From positions 1 to 38,881 of the forward strand of contig NZ_FOQM01000057.1 of NCBI RefSeq assembly GCF_900113735.1: a stretch of DNA of 38,881 nucleotides. Direction: 5' to 3'. The notes below the pieces were generated by a model that made no database searches, was not told the DNA's origin, and was given only the letters and a program-made list of their open reading frames with translations. Positions within the stretch are counted from its first letter, which is position 1. Every line of letters begins with the position of its first letter. This DNA is from Bradyrhizobium sp. Gha (GTDB lineage Bacteria; Pseudomonadota; Alphaproteobacteria; Rhizobiales; Xanthobacteraceae). Shown here piece by piece: positions 15,338-24,197 of the stretch. The position numbers and the translations under genes are program-made.

Positions 15338-18300
15338 TCAGGATGTCACCTCCGCGGCCGGATGCGCCTTCGGTGCCTTGCGTGACGCCAGCCAGTTCTC
15401 GAAGCGCTGCACCACCACGAAGAAGGCCGGCACGAACAGCACCGCAAGGCAGGTCGAGGCCAGCATCCCCGAGAACACCGTGATGCCGATCGACTTGCGG
15501 GCGCTGGCGCCGGCGCCGGTCGCGATCACCAGCGGCACCACGCCGAGGATGAAGGCGAACGAGGTCATCAGGATCGGGCGGAAGCGGGCGCGCGCCGCCT
15601 CGATCGCGCTTTCCAGCACCGGCCTGCCGTCGCGGCCGTGCAGCTCGAGCCCGACCTCCACGATCAGGATCGCGTTCTTGGCCGACAGCGCGATCAGCAG
15701 GATCAGGCCGATCTGGCAGTAGAGGTTGTTCTCGATCTTCAGCCCCGAGAGGATCAGCATCGGTCCGAGCAGCGAGAGCGGCACCGCCAGGATCACCGAG
15801 ATCGGCGCGTACCAGCTCTCATACTGGCCGGCGAGCACGAGATAGACCAGCAGCATCGCGAGCCCGAACACCCAGTAGATCTGGTTCGAGACCGCCTTCT
15901 CCTGATAAGACATCGCGGTCCATTCGTAGCCGGTGCCGGGCGGCAGCGTCTTGTCCGCGATCTCCTCCATCAGCTTGAGTGATTGGCCGGACGAATAGCC
16001 CTGCGCCGGCAGGCCGACGATGGTCGAGGAGGGGTAGAGGTTGTAGAGGCTGATCAGCGATGGTCCGGTGACCGGCGTGATCGTGGCCACCGTGCCGATC
16101 GGGATCATGTCGCCGTTCTGGTTGCGCACCTGCATGTTGGCGATGTCGCGCTCGCTGACGCGGAAGGCGGGATCGGCCTGGGTATAGACCTGGAACACGC
16201 GGCCGAATTTGTTGAACTGGTTGACGTAGGACGAGCCGAGATAGGTCGACAGCGCCGAGAACACCGCGTCCGTCGTCACGTGCAGCGTCTGCGTCTTCAC
16301 GCGGTCGATCTCGACGTTGAATTGCGGCACCGCAGAGCGGAACGAGGACGAGACGCGCTGGAGTGCGCTCTGGCTCTGGGCGTTGGAGACCATCGCGGCG
16401 GTGATGGCTTGCAGCTTGCCGAAGTCGCTGTTGCCGTCGCGCAGCTCGACCTGCATCGAGAAACCGGCGGCATTGCCGATGCCCTGGATGGGCGGCGGCG
16501 GCAGCACCAGGGTCCGTGCCTCCATGATATCGGCAACCTTGTCGTTGAGCCCGTACACCAGGGAGCGCAAGTCCTCGCCTTTGCCGCGCGCATCCCAATC
16601 CTTCAGGATGATGTAGGCGACGCCGGCATTGGCGAGGCTCGCGCTGTTGTCGAGCGCGGAGATGCCGGCGATGGTGATGACCTGTTGGACGCCGGGCGTG
16701 CCCTTGATGATGTCGGCGGCCCTGTCGAGCACCTTCTGGGTCCGCTCGAGCGAGGCGCCGTCGGGGAGCTGCACGGCGGCGATCAGATAGCCTTGATCCT
16801 CGATCGGCAGGAAGCCGGTCGGCACCCGAGACAGGCCGTAGCCGCCGATCCCGATCAGGATCAGTGCGAATACGACCGAGACGGTTGCATGCTTGACCAG
16901 GAAAGTGATCAGCCGCGTATAGCCGCGCTCGACGCGGTCATAGACCGCGTTGAAGCCGCGATAGAAGAAATTGCGCTTCTCCGGAGGCACGGCCGGCCGC
17001 AGCCACAGCGCGCATTGCGTCGGTTTCAGCGTCGCCGCGTTGATGGCCGACAGCAGCGCGGTCGCCGCGATCACCAGCGCGAATTGCGAGTAGATGCGGC
17101 CCGTGAGGCCGGCGAGGAACGAGGCCGGCAGGAACACCGAGATCAGCACCAGCGTGATCCCGACGATCGGCGCGAACAGCTGGTCCATCGCCTTGATCGC
17201 GGCGTCGTGGCCGTTCATGCCCTGCTCGATGTTGTGGGCAGCGCCTTCCACCACGACGATGGCGTCGTCGACGACGATGCCGATCGCCAGCACGATCGCA
17301 AACAGGGTCGACATGTTGATGGTAAATCCGAGCGCCGCCATCGCGGCGAACGCGCCGATGATGGTCACCGGCACCGTGGTGGCCGGCACCAGCATCGCGC
17401 GCCAGTCCTGCAGGAACACCAGGATCACGACCAGCACCAGCAGGCCGGCCTCGATCAGGGTCATGTAGACCTCGTGGACCGAGGCGTTCACGAATTTCGT
17501 CGTGTCGAACGGCGTGTCGTATTTGATTCCTTCCGGAAAGCGCTTGGCGAGCTCCACCATCTTTCTCTCGACGGCCTGTTCAACTTCAAGCGCGTTGGCG
17601 CCGGGCGACTGGAACACGCCGATGCCGGTGGCGGGCTGCTTGTTCAGAGAGAAGATCTGGCTGTAAGTCTGCGCGCCGAGCTCGACCGAGCCGACGTCGC
17701 GCACGCGCGTGACGTCGCCGCTGCTGCCCGTCTTGACGATGATGTTCTCGAACTGCGTGGTGTCGTCGAGCCGGCCGTTGACGTTGAGCGTGTACTGGAA
17801 CGCCTGTCCCGGCGGCGTCGGCGGCGCGCCGACCTGTCCGGCCGAGACCTGCTGGCTCTGCTGCTGGATCGCCTGGATGACATCCTGCGGCACCAATCCG
17901 CGCGCCTGCAGCTTGTTCGGATCGAGCCAGATCCGCATCGAATACTGGCCGGCGCCGAACACCGTGACGTTGCCGACGCCGGGCAGGCGGGAGAGCTCGT
18001 CGCGGATGTTGATGGTGGCGTAGTTGCTCAGATAGAGGCTGTCGAAGGTGTTGTCCGGAGAGGTCAGCGTCACGAACAGCAGGATCGAGGTCGACCTCTT
18101 CTGGACGGTGACGCCCTGGTTCTGTACCGACTGCGGCAGTTGCGACAGCGCGCTGGAAACCCGGTTCTGCACCAGCACCTGCGCGAAATTGAGATCGGTG
18201 CCGATCTTGAAGGTTACCGTCAGCGTGTAGCTGCCGTCGGAGCCGCTGTAGGACTGCATGTAGAGCATGTCCTCGACGCCGTTGACCTGCTGCTCGATCG

Positions 18301-18493
18301 GCAAGGCCACGGTGTCGATCACGGTCTTGGCGCTGGCGCCGGGATAGCGCGTCGTCACCTGCACCGTCGGCGGCACCACATCAGGATATTGGGCGATCGC
18401 GAGATTGAACAGCGCGACGCCGCCGATCAGGATCATCAGCAGCGCGATGACGTTCGAGAGGACCGGCCGCTCGATGAAGAATTTTGAGATCAT
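15338..18493 (-). CDS. RND multidrug efflux pump, HAE1 family inner-membrane subunit
   Basis: This 1051-residue inner-membrane proton/drug antiporter of the AcrB/MexB type works as a trimer and exports drugs or other amphiphiles through an outer-membrane channel. The N-terminus MISKFFIERPVLSNVIALLM is the usual first helix. The proton-relay Asp pair is D409-D410 in GIVVDDAIVVVE (TM4). The matching TM10 lysine is in LSAKNAILIVEVGLELHGRDG. Two large periplasmic loops follow TM1 and TM7. The length is standard. It lies 11 bp downstream of the adaptor gene on the same strand, so they form an operon; no outer-membrane factor or TetR regulator is present nearby. The substrate is unknown. Confidence 0.96.
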   Translation of the reverse strand: MISKFFIERPVLSNVIALLMILIGGVALFNLAIAQYPDVVPPTVQVTTRYPGASAKTVIDTVALPIEQQVNGVEDMLYMQSYSGSDGSYTLTVTFKIGTDLNFAQVLVQNRVSSALSQLPQSVQNQGVTVQKRSTSILLFVTLTSPDNTFDSLYLSNYATINIRDELSRLPGVGNVTVFGAGQYSMRIWLDPNKLQARGLVPQDVIQAIQQQSQQVSAGQVGAPPTPPGQAFQYTLNVNGRLDDTTQFENIIVKTGSSGDVTRVRDVGSVELGAQTYSQIFSLNKQPATGIGVFQSPGANALEVEQAVERKMVELAKRFPEGIKYDTPFDTTKFVNASVHEVYMTLIEAGLLVLVVILVFLQDWRAMLVPATTVPVTIIGAFAAMAALGFTINMSTLFAIVLAIGIVVDDAIVVVEGAAHNIEQGMNGHDAAIKAMDQLFAPIVGITLVLISVFLPASFLAGLTGRIYSQFALVIAATALLSAINAATLKPTQCALWLRPAVPPEKRNFFYRGFNAVYDRVERGYTRLITFLVKHATVSVVFALILIGIGGYGLSRVPTGFLPIEDQGYLIAAVQLPDGASLERTQKVLDRAADIIKGTPGVQQVITIAGISALDNSASLANAGVAYIILKDWDARGKGEDLRSLVYGLNDKVADIMEARTLVLPPPPIQGIGNAAGFSMQVELRDGNSDFGKLQAITAAMVSNAQSQSALQRVSSSFRSAVPQFNVEIDRVKTQTLHVTTDAVFSALSTYLGSSYVNQFNKFGRVFQVYTQADPAFRVSERDIANMQVRNQNGDMIPIGTVATITPVTGPSLISLYNLYPSSTIVGLPAQGYSSGQSLKLMEEIADKTLPPGTGYEWTAMSYQEKAVSNQIYWVFGLAMLLVYLVLAGQYESWYAPISVILAVPLSLLGPMLILSGLKIENNLYCQIGLILLIALSAKNAILIVEVGLELHGRDGRPVLESAIEAARARFRPILMTSFAFILGVVPLVIATGAGASARKSIGITVFSGMLASTCLAVLFVPAFFVVVQRFENWLASRKAPKAHPAAEVTS

Positions 18494-18504
18494 GGCCGGC
18501 GCTC

Positions 18505-19698
18505 CTACCTGGCTGACGCCTGCGGCTGCTCGATCTTGGTCTGTTGCGGGTCGATCTTCTGGCCCGGGATCACACGCAGCAGCCCCGAAATGACTACCCG
18601 GTCATCAGGCTTCAGGCCGCTTTCGATCACGCGCAGGCCGTTGTCGGTCGGGCCAATCTGCACCTTGCGCTGCTCGACGACATTGTCATTGTTGGCCACC
18701 AGCAGATAGCGCCCGCCCTGGTCGCTGCCGAGCGCGCTGTCGGGGACAAGGAGGGCGTTCTTGTCCTGGTCGAACGGCACGCGGACGCGGACGAAATAAC
18801 CGGGAAGAAGCACGCGCTTGTCGTTGGGCACGAGGCCGCGCACCGCGAGCGTGCCGGTCGACGAATTGAGGGTGGGCGCGACGTAGTCGAGCTTGCCCTC
18901 ATGCGGGTAGCCCGTCTCGGTCTGCAGGCCGATCTCGATCGGGAATTGCTTGAGGTCGGCGGCGGTCAATCCGCGCCGCTGCGCCTCGGCGCGGATCCGC
19001 AGCACGTCTTGCTCGTTGACGGTGAAGTTAACCCAGATCGGGTCCATCGCAACGATGGTCGCAAGCTGCGTCGGCGAGGCGACGCCGACGAGTTCACCGA
19101 CCGAGACCAGATGCGCGCTGACGACGCCGTCGAACGGCGCGCTCACCTTGGTATAGCTGTAGTTGAGCTCCGCGATCGCAGTGTTGGCCTGGGCCTGCTG
19201 GAGACTGGCCTGGGCATTGTCGCGGGTCGATGTCGAGGTGTCGAGTGTCGCCTGCGAGACAGCCTGCCGCTGCACCAGTTCGGCCTGTCGCTTGAAATCG
19301 GTTTCAGCTTGCCGGACCGAGGCCTGCGCGCCAGCCTCGGCCGCCCGCGCCTGATCCAGCTTCAGCTTGTAGGTCTCCGGCTCGATCGTGAACAGCTGCG
19401 TGCCCTGCTTGACGAACGTGCCGTCCGTGTAGTCGATCGTCTGCAGAAACCCCTGCACGCGTGCGACGAGATCGACGCTCTTGATGGGCGCGGTGTTGCC
19501 GGTGGCTTCGACATAGCGCGTCACGGGGCGCTGCACCGGCGTTGCGACATCCACCTTGGCGGGCGGCGGCGCCACGAAGGTGTTTTTCTCCTCGCACCCG
19601 GCCAGCGCGACCACGGCCATTGCTGCCGCCAAAGCCTGCCCGATAGGTCTCCACGCGTCACGACGTTGCGCGGGATAGGCGGGATACGCTGAGGTCAT
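18505..19698 (-). CDS. RND efflux periplasmic adaptor (membrane fusion protein), lipoprotein
   Basis: This 397-residue periplasmic adaptor links the RND pump to an outer-membrane channel. The lipoprotein signal is clear: hydrophobic stretch to LAGC with Cys35 as the lipidated residue. It is followed by the lipoyl half-motif around PVTRYVEATGNTAPIKSVDL, a coiled-coil hairpin (about 100-190, rich in Ala, Gln and Glu: AEAGAQASVRQAETDFKRQ), and the barrel domain with SAPFDGVVSAHLVSVGELVG. The start at 19698 was chosen because it gives a normal signal; a longer in-frame version adds 42 unlikely residues. It is the first gene of the two-gene pump operon. Confidence 0.94.
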   Translation of the reverse strand: MTSAYPAYPAQRRDAWRPIGQALAAAMAVVALAGCEEKNTFVAPPPAKVDVATPVQRPVTRYVEATGNTAPIKSVDLVARVQGFLQTIDYTDGTFVKQGTQLFTIEPETYKLKLDQARAAEAGAQASVRQAETDFKRQAELVQRQAVSQATLDTSTSTRDNAQASLQQAQANTAIAELNYSYTKVSAPFDGVVSAHLVSVGELVGVASPTQLATIVAMDPIWVNFTVNEQDVLRIRAEAQRRGLTAADLKQFPIEIGLQTETGYPHEGKLDYVAPTLNSSTGTLAVRGLVPNDKRVLLPGYFVRVRVPFDQDKNALLVPDSALGSDQGGRYLLVANNDNVVEQRKVQIGPTDNGLRVIESGLKPDDRVVISGLLRVIPGQKIDPQQTKIEQPQASAR

Positions 19699-19760
19699 TG
19701 GTCGCCCCCATGATTGCCTGTCGTGCGCCAAGCTACCAACAAATCGCCGGCCGTGGAACA

Positions 19761-20846
19761 CTAGCGCGGCTTGATCTCCGCGTATTTCGTCATCGCCTTG
19801 TCGAACTTCCGCTTGAACAGCCACATCGCGCCCAGGATCTCGCGGAAGCTGGCCGAGCTTCGCGCCCGGTCGGCCTTGCCGAAAGCGAAGATGCTGTTGT
19901 TGCGCAAGTGCTTCATGATGGTGGGATCGGACACCCTGTAGTTCAGGAGGTCGCCGGATTTCAGCGCGGACCGCGTCGGGCTCGGGATGATCTGGATCAG
20001 TTCGAACAGCTTCATCTGCTCGATCGGATCGGGCAGCGTCTTCACGATCGCGGGGATTTCAGCAAACGGCTCCGCATGCGCGTTCATGAGACCGTCGCGC
20101 ACATTGGTCCAGTGATTGAAGCGACGATCGGTGCCGCGGGATCGCGCCTCTTCCTGGTCGTCGCGCGCGTACAATGCGGGATTGGCGGCCGCAATTGCAC
20201 CCTTGATCGCCTCCCATTTGCGCTGGCCGTTGCGGTCTTCGGACGGGCCGGTCTGCAGGCTTCCCATATAGGTGTTCGAGCGCGCATTGCGGACGTTCTG
20301 CTTGCCATTCGTCTCGGCATAGAACAGACCGAGGCTGATGCGGCCCGCAGCGTCGGCTTCAGCCGGTGCAAGTCCCTTGACGCGCGCAATCGCGGTGCCG
20401 AGATCGACGACGTCCTTGAACGGTGTCACCGAGGCCTGCGCGCTTGCGGGCGGCGCTTCCATGATCTCGAAAATATCTGCATATTCGTCGACCAGCGGCT
20501 CGATCGCGGCGTCGAAATAAGCAGGCGGAATCCCGAACTTGTTCGGCTTGCCGATGCGCGACGGCACGGCGTCGGTAAGATTCTTGTAAGTGCTGATGAC
20601 AGCGACGCGCGCGAGATAAAGCGCCTGGCCCGGCAGGTTCGGCAGCTTCTGCTTCGCCTCGATCTGGCTGCGCCGCTCGGCGAGGACCGATTTGAAGTCA
20701 CCGAGCGCGCGATCGTAGGCGGCTTGCGCCTCCGATTGCGTTGGGGTCAGCGCTTGCGCCTGGCTCGGGGCGGGGGCCGCGAGGAACAGCCCGAGTACCG
20801 CCATGGCCGCAGCGATGTGAGATCGTGGTCCCATGGCGGTTCCCAT
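19761..20846 (-). CDS. Exported protein of unknown function
   Basis: This 361-residue protein has a signal peptide (about residues 9-30, ending APSQAQA). I do not recognise a named family. The mature part is mostly helical and soluble. A segment around 170-200, GRISLGLFYAETN and TYMGSLQTGP, has the look of a lysozyme-like fold with Glu178 as possible catalytic acid, but this is only suggestive and the rest gives no support. An ATG at 20834 is also possible. It ends 62 bp upstream of the efflux adaptor gene on the same strand and may be cotranscribed with it, though a separate role in the periplasm is as likely. Confidence 0.72.
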   Translation of the reverse strand: MGTAMGPRSHIAAAMAVLGLFLAAPAPSQAQALTPTQSEAQAAYDRALGDFKSVLAERRSQIEAKQKLPNLPGQALYLARVAVISTYKNLTDAVPSRIGKPNKFGIPPAYFDAAIEPLVDEYADIFEIMEAPPASAQASVTPFKDVVDLGTAIARVKGLAPAEADAAGRISLGLFYAETNGKQNVRNARSNTYMGSLQTGPSEDRNGQRKWEAIKGAIAAANPALYARDDQEEARSRGTDRRFNHWTNVRDGLMNAHAEPFAEIPAIVKTLPDPIEQMKLFELIQIIPSPTRSALKSGDLLNYRVSDPTIMKHLRNNSIFAFGKADRARSSASFREILGAMWLFKRKFDKAMTKYAEIKPR

Positions 20847-20927
20847 GTCCCGGAGATTCGTTGATCATGGGATCGTAAACATCAAACCCGCGATCTGGCG
20901 AGCCGCAAATCGGCCTGTCTGATCTCA

Positions 20928-22418
20928 TCACGCGGCCCTGTATTCCGGCGCCGACGCCAGGAATTTGGCATAGGCATCAGCGTCGGGCGGCTGGAAATGT
21001 CCGGCAAGCCCGCCGCGCTTCTGCGTTTTCGCGCCGATATCGGCCATCAGCTCGTCGAAATGACGGTAATGATACGGCGCGACACACAGGCCGCCATAGA
21101 CGCCGGCGGCGGGCCGCTCGACGCGCTTGAAGTGCAGCATCATCTCGATGTTGTCGCGCATCTGCTGCGCCGTCGGCTGGTTCCTGAGTTGCCCGTCGGC
21201 ATAGCGCACCAACCAGTTCGCGGCGAGATCGGCGCAGAGCACGGTGCAGAACGACGAGTTGAAGCCGACGAAGCCGAGGTCGGGCAGATCAGGGTTGGCG
21301 ATCAGGCGGTAAAGCCGGTACTGCCCGTCCGGATCGACCAGCTTCGACTGATAGGTGTCAGGCAGGAATGGCACGCCGAGCTTGTAGCCGATCGCGAGCA
21401 CCGCGACGTCGGCTCCGACGCGCTCGCCGCCGCTCATCACGATGGTGTCGTCTTCATAATGATCGAACGTGCCGAACACCGCCTTGATTCGGCCGTCGGC
21501 GACCATGGGGTAGAAGCCCGGCGTTGCAAGCGGCACCGAGCAGTTGACGCCGTCCTCGATCCGCTCCTTCGGCACCATGTTGCACTTGTTGAGCTTGAGC
21601 TGCGCCTTCAGCAGACTCTCCAGCCCGCGCCAGTTCGCCCAGATCAGCGGCCCAGCCAGACGGTATGCGAGCCTCGACATCGCGCCGATGCCCCAGCCCG
21701 GAAACATCTCCTCCTGCGCCCGGATGTAGAGGATGCGCTTGAAGTTCACGAGCCCGCCGATGAAATAGGGCAGGCGCCAGACCGGCTCGCGCATCACGAT
21801 GGTGACCTCGCGCGCGCCTGACTTCACCGCGTTCACGGCGATGTCGGTCGCCGACTTCGAGCCGCCGAGCACGACGACGCGGCGTCCTTTCGCCAGCGTG
21901 GGATCGTTGTATTTCGAGGAGTGCAGGATCTGCCCGCCTTGCGCAACAAAGCCGTCCTCGCCCGGGCCATGCAGCGCGCGCGGCTCGTTGAACTGCCCGG
22001 TGCACACCGCGACGAAATCGAAGTCCTCGTTCGTGGTCGCGCCGTTCTTGTTCGTCAGCGCGAGCGTCCAGCCCGGTTTGCCGTCGGCGCGTCGCGCCAT
22101 GCCGGCGACGTTCGTGTTGAGGCGCAGCATGCGGTCGAGGCCGAAACTTTTCGCGTAGTCGGCGAGATAGGCATGAACCTGCGGTCCGGTTGGCCATTCC
22201 GGATAGGCCTGCGGCATGGCGCGATCGGTGTAGCGGTAGAGATCCTTGGGACTCTGCGTCTGCACGTCAGGATAGGAGCGCGCCGGCTCCCAGACGCCGC
22301 CGAGATCAGCGCTGCGCTCGACGATGGTGACGCGGTGGCCGCGGGCGGAGAACGCCTTTGCGGTGGCGAGGCCGGAGACGCCGGCGCCGATCACGCAGAC
22401 ATGCTTTGGGCTGACCAT
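20928..22418 (-). CDS. Flavin-containing monooxygenase (FMO/BVMO type)
   Basis: This 496-residue FAD- and NADPH-dependent monooxygenase would insert oxygen into a ketone, amine or sulfide. The FAD motif is VIGAGVSGLATA (G11, G13, G16), followed by GGVWEPARSYPDVQTQSPKD. The second Rossmann motif is VVVLGGSKSATDIAV near residue 190. The segment GGQILHSSKYND corresponds to the FMO-identifying motif F-x-G-x3-H-x3-Y/W, but the leading Phe is missing, so the fit is partial. The start at 22418 puts the FAD motif at the usual place. It lies 104 bp downstream of the cupin gene on the same strand and opposite to an AraC regulator, suggesting a small regulated catabolic or detoxification unit. The substrate is unknown. 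Confidence 0.9.
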   Translation of the reverse strand: MVSPKHVCVIGAGVSGLATAKAFSARGHRVTIVERSADLGGVWEPARSYPDVQTQSPKDLYRYTDRAMPQAYPEWPTGPQVHAYLADYAKSFGLDRMLRLNTNVAGMARRADGKPGWTLALTNKNGATTNEDFDFVAVCTGQFNEPRALHGPGEDGFVAQGGQILHSSKYNDPTLAKGRRVVVLGGSKSATDIAVNAVKSGAREVTIVMREPVWRLPYFIGGLVNFKRILYIRAQEEMFPGWGIGAMSRLAYRLAGPLIWANWRGLESLLKAQLKLNKCNMVPKERIEDGVNCSVPLATPGFYPMVADGRIKAVFGTFDHYEDDTIVMSGGERVGADVAVLAIGYKLGVPFLPDTYQSKLVDPDGQYRLYRLIANPDLPDLGFVGFNSSFCTVLCADLAANWLVRYADGQLRNQPTAQQMRDNIEMMLHFKRVERPAAGVYGGLCVAPYHYRHFDELMADIGAKTQKRGGLAGHFQPPDADAYAKFLASAPEYRAA

Positions 22419-22522
22419 GGGATGGCTCGCAATCAATGTGTTTTCGCGCGCAAGCGGCCTCGTTCGGCCGCGAGGCGGCCGCCGGACCTGCAAGCAGGTG
22501 GGACGAGACGACGAGACGGTTG

Positions 22523-22972
22523 CTAGTCGTTGGCCTCGGGCGGCAGGAAATCGACGTCGTGCAGCGCCGAGATGCGCACGACTTCGGCGGGGTCTGTCAG
22601 ATTGTGAAGCTGGTTGAACAGCGCCTCCAGCTTCTGCATCGGCGAGACCCAAAACAGTGCGCGGCATGGCTTGTCGGACTTGTTGAAATAGCCATGCGGG
22701 ATGCCGCGAGGCATGCGCACGAGATCACCGGCATGTGCCTTGACCCAGGCGCCGTCGAGCTTGAGGTCGAGTGTGCCTTCCTGCACCAGGATGAACTCGT
22801 CCTGGGTCGGGTGGATGTGCACCGGCACGAACTGGCCGGGATCGCTGTTGGTCTCGAACGCAAAGGTGGACTCGGTGACGGCCTTGGGGAAATAGACCTG
22901 ACCCAGGATATTCCAGGTCTTGCCGCCATAGCCCGTGCCGTTTGCGGTAATGCCCTTTTCGAGTGCAGTCAT
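22523..22972 (-). CDS. Cupin-domain protein
   Basis: This 149-residue single-domain cupin is cytosolic, probably metal-binding. The first cupin motif is PVHIHPTQDEFILVQEG with His52, His54 and Glu59. The second is PRGIPHGYFN with His93. Together these are the four usual metal ligands. GGAGG five bases before ATG 22972 marks the start; an ATG four codons earlier overlaps that site and also has GGAG, so either could be used. Cupins of this size beside monooxygenases may be dioxygenases, isomerases or small-molecule sensors. It is divergent from the AraC gene at 23154. Confidence 0.88.
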   Translation of the reverse strand: MTALEKGITANGTGYGGKTWNILGQVYFPKAVTESTFAFETNSDPGQFVPVHIHPTQDEFILVQEGTLDLKLDGAWVKAHAGDLVRMPRGIPHGYFNKSDKPCRALFWVSPMQKLEALFNQLHNLTDPAEVVRISALHDVDFLPPEAND

Positions 22973-23153
22973 GCTCGCCTCCATGTGAACTCCGGCGAGG
23001 AAGCTTCCGCCGGGGACCGGTCGCCTGTCTATCCGCTAAACGAATCCGGTCGTGTTGTTGCCGTGCAGCACGACGATTTTGCTGGCGTGCCCTTTTCGTA
23101 TCCGCGGAGCTATTATAGGCTTAAAACAATTCCGCGAGACGAGGCGTGGGTCG

Positions 23154-24197
23154 ATGATGTCCGCAGCCGTGCAGCAAATGAGCACACGCTCGTCGCGAGC
23201 TGAAAGGCTTGCAGCGTTCACCCGCGTCACCACCAATGATGTCGACGAAGCCGCCGAGCAGATTGGACGCATCTTCTGCCCGCACGATCTGAAGCCGGCG
23301 CAGGCGCGTGCTTCCGGATTTTCGGCCCGGCACAATTGCGCAGGGTTCGACGGGTTTTCCATCAACTACGTCGCTTATGGCGGGACCGTCAGCATCGACC
23401 CCGGCTGCCTCGACCGATTCTTTCTTGTGCAGATACCGCTCACGGGCACCGCCCATATTTCTGCGGGCGCCACCGGTTTCGATGTCGCGCCTGGCAGCAC
23501 GGCGTCGCTTCTGTCGCCCACCCTCCCGACCCGGATGATGTGGCGTGACTGTGCGCAAGCGATTTTGCTGGTTGACCGTCGTATGGTCGAGCAGCGCGCC
23601 GCGGCGCTGTCCGGCAGGGTGGCCGGTGCAGTCGAATTCGCTCCAGCGATAGACCTGAACGCGCCGTCCGGCCGCCAGCTGCAAACCAGTCTGGCCGAGC
23701 TGGTGATGCTGGCCGAGCGTCTCGGACCGCCGGGACGGCTCTCGCCGGCCGCGATGGCCGGCTGGCGCGAGACGTTGCTCGAACATCTTCTCAACGGCCA
23801 GCGGCATGGCCTGTCGGATGCCATAAGGATCTTCTCGGGCCAAGCCGAACGCCTGCCGCGGGCACTTCGCGTGGCCCGGGACCATCTCGCCGACAATGCC
23901 GGCGAGGCGCTTGACCTCGCACAACTCGCCGCTGCCTCGGGGATAGGCATCCGCGCGCTCCAGCTCGGCTTCCGCCGTCACTTCGGCGTGTCGATCTCGG
24001 AGATGTTGCTCGATATCAGGCTTGCCGGCCTCCATGCCCGGCTCGCGCTGGCGTCGCCAGGCGTGTCCATCACCGACATCGCTTTCGATCTCGGCTTCAC
24101 CCATCTCGGCCGCATGTCCGGAGCCTACCGCCAAAAATTCGGCGAGACGCCGTCGGCAACGCTGCGACGGCGGATGAGCTCGCGTTTATTGTCCTGA
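23154..24197 (+). CDS. AraC-family regulator with AraC_binding_2-type N-terminal domain
   Basis: This 347-residue regulator is of the type with an N-terminal effector or dimer domain (about 40-200; includes GGTVSIDPGCLDRFFLVQIP and the GSTASLLSP loop) and a C-terminal double helix-turn-helix (about 240-340; ALDLAQLAAASGIGIRALQL and SITDIAFDLGFTHLGRMSGA, the latter the family signature). It is divergent from the cupin-monooxygenase pair with 181 bp between starts, the usual set-up for local control. A TATTAT at 23111-23116 could be a -10 element. The start is MM at 23154/23157. Its last 12 bases overlap the end of the convergent histidine kinase gene. Confidence 0.9.
   Translation: MMSAAVQQMSTRSSRAERLAAFTRVTTNDVDEAAEQIGRIFCPHDLKPAQARASGFSARHNCAGFDGFSINYVAYGGTVSIDPGCLDRFFLVQIPLTGTAHISAGATGFDVAPGSTASLLSPTLPTRMMWRDCAQAILLVDRRMVEQRAAALSGRVAGAVEFAPAIDLNAPSGRQLQTSLAELVMLAERLGPPGRLSPAAMAGWRETLLEHLLNGQRHGLSDAIRIFSGQAERLPRALRVARDHLADNAGEALDLAQLAAASGIGIRALQLGFRRHFGVSISEMLLDIRLAGLHARLALASPGVSITDIAFDLGFTHLGRMSGAYRQKFGETPSATLRRRMSSRLLS

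Noticed and set aside
15983..18487. Open frame of 834 codons on the plus strand opposite the RND pump
   Set aside because: It is the mirror of a well-conserved pump gene in GC-rich DNA, is rich in Arg, Asp, His and Gln, and shows no domain or start signal.
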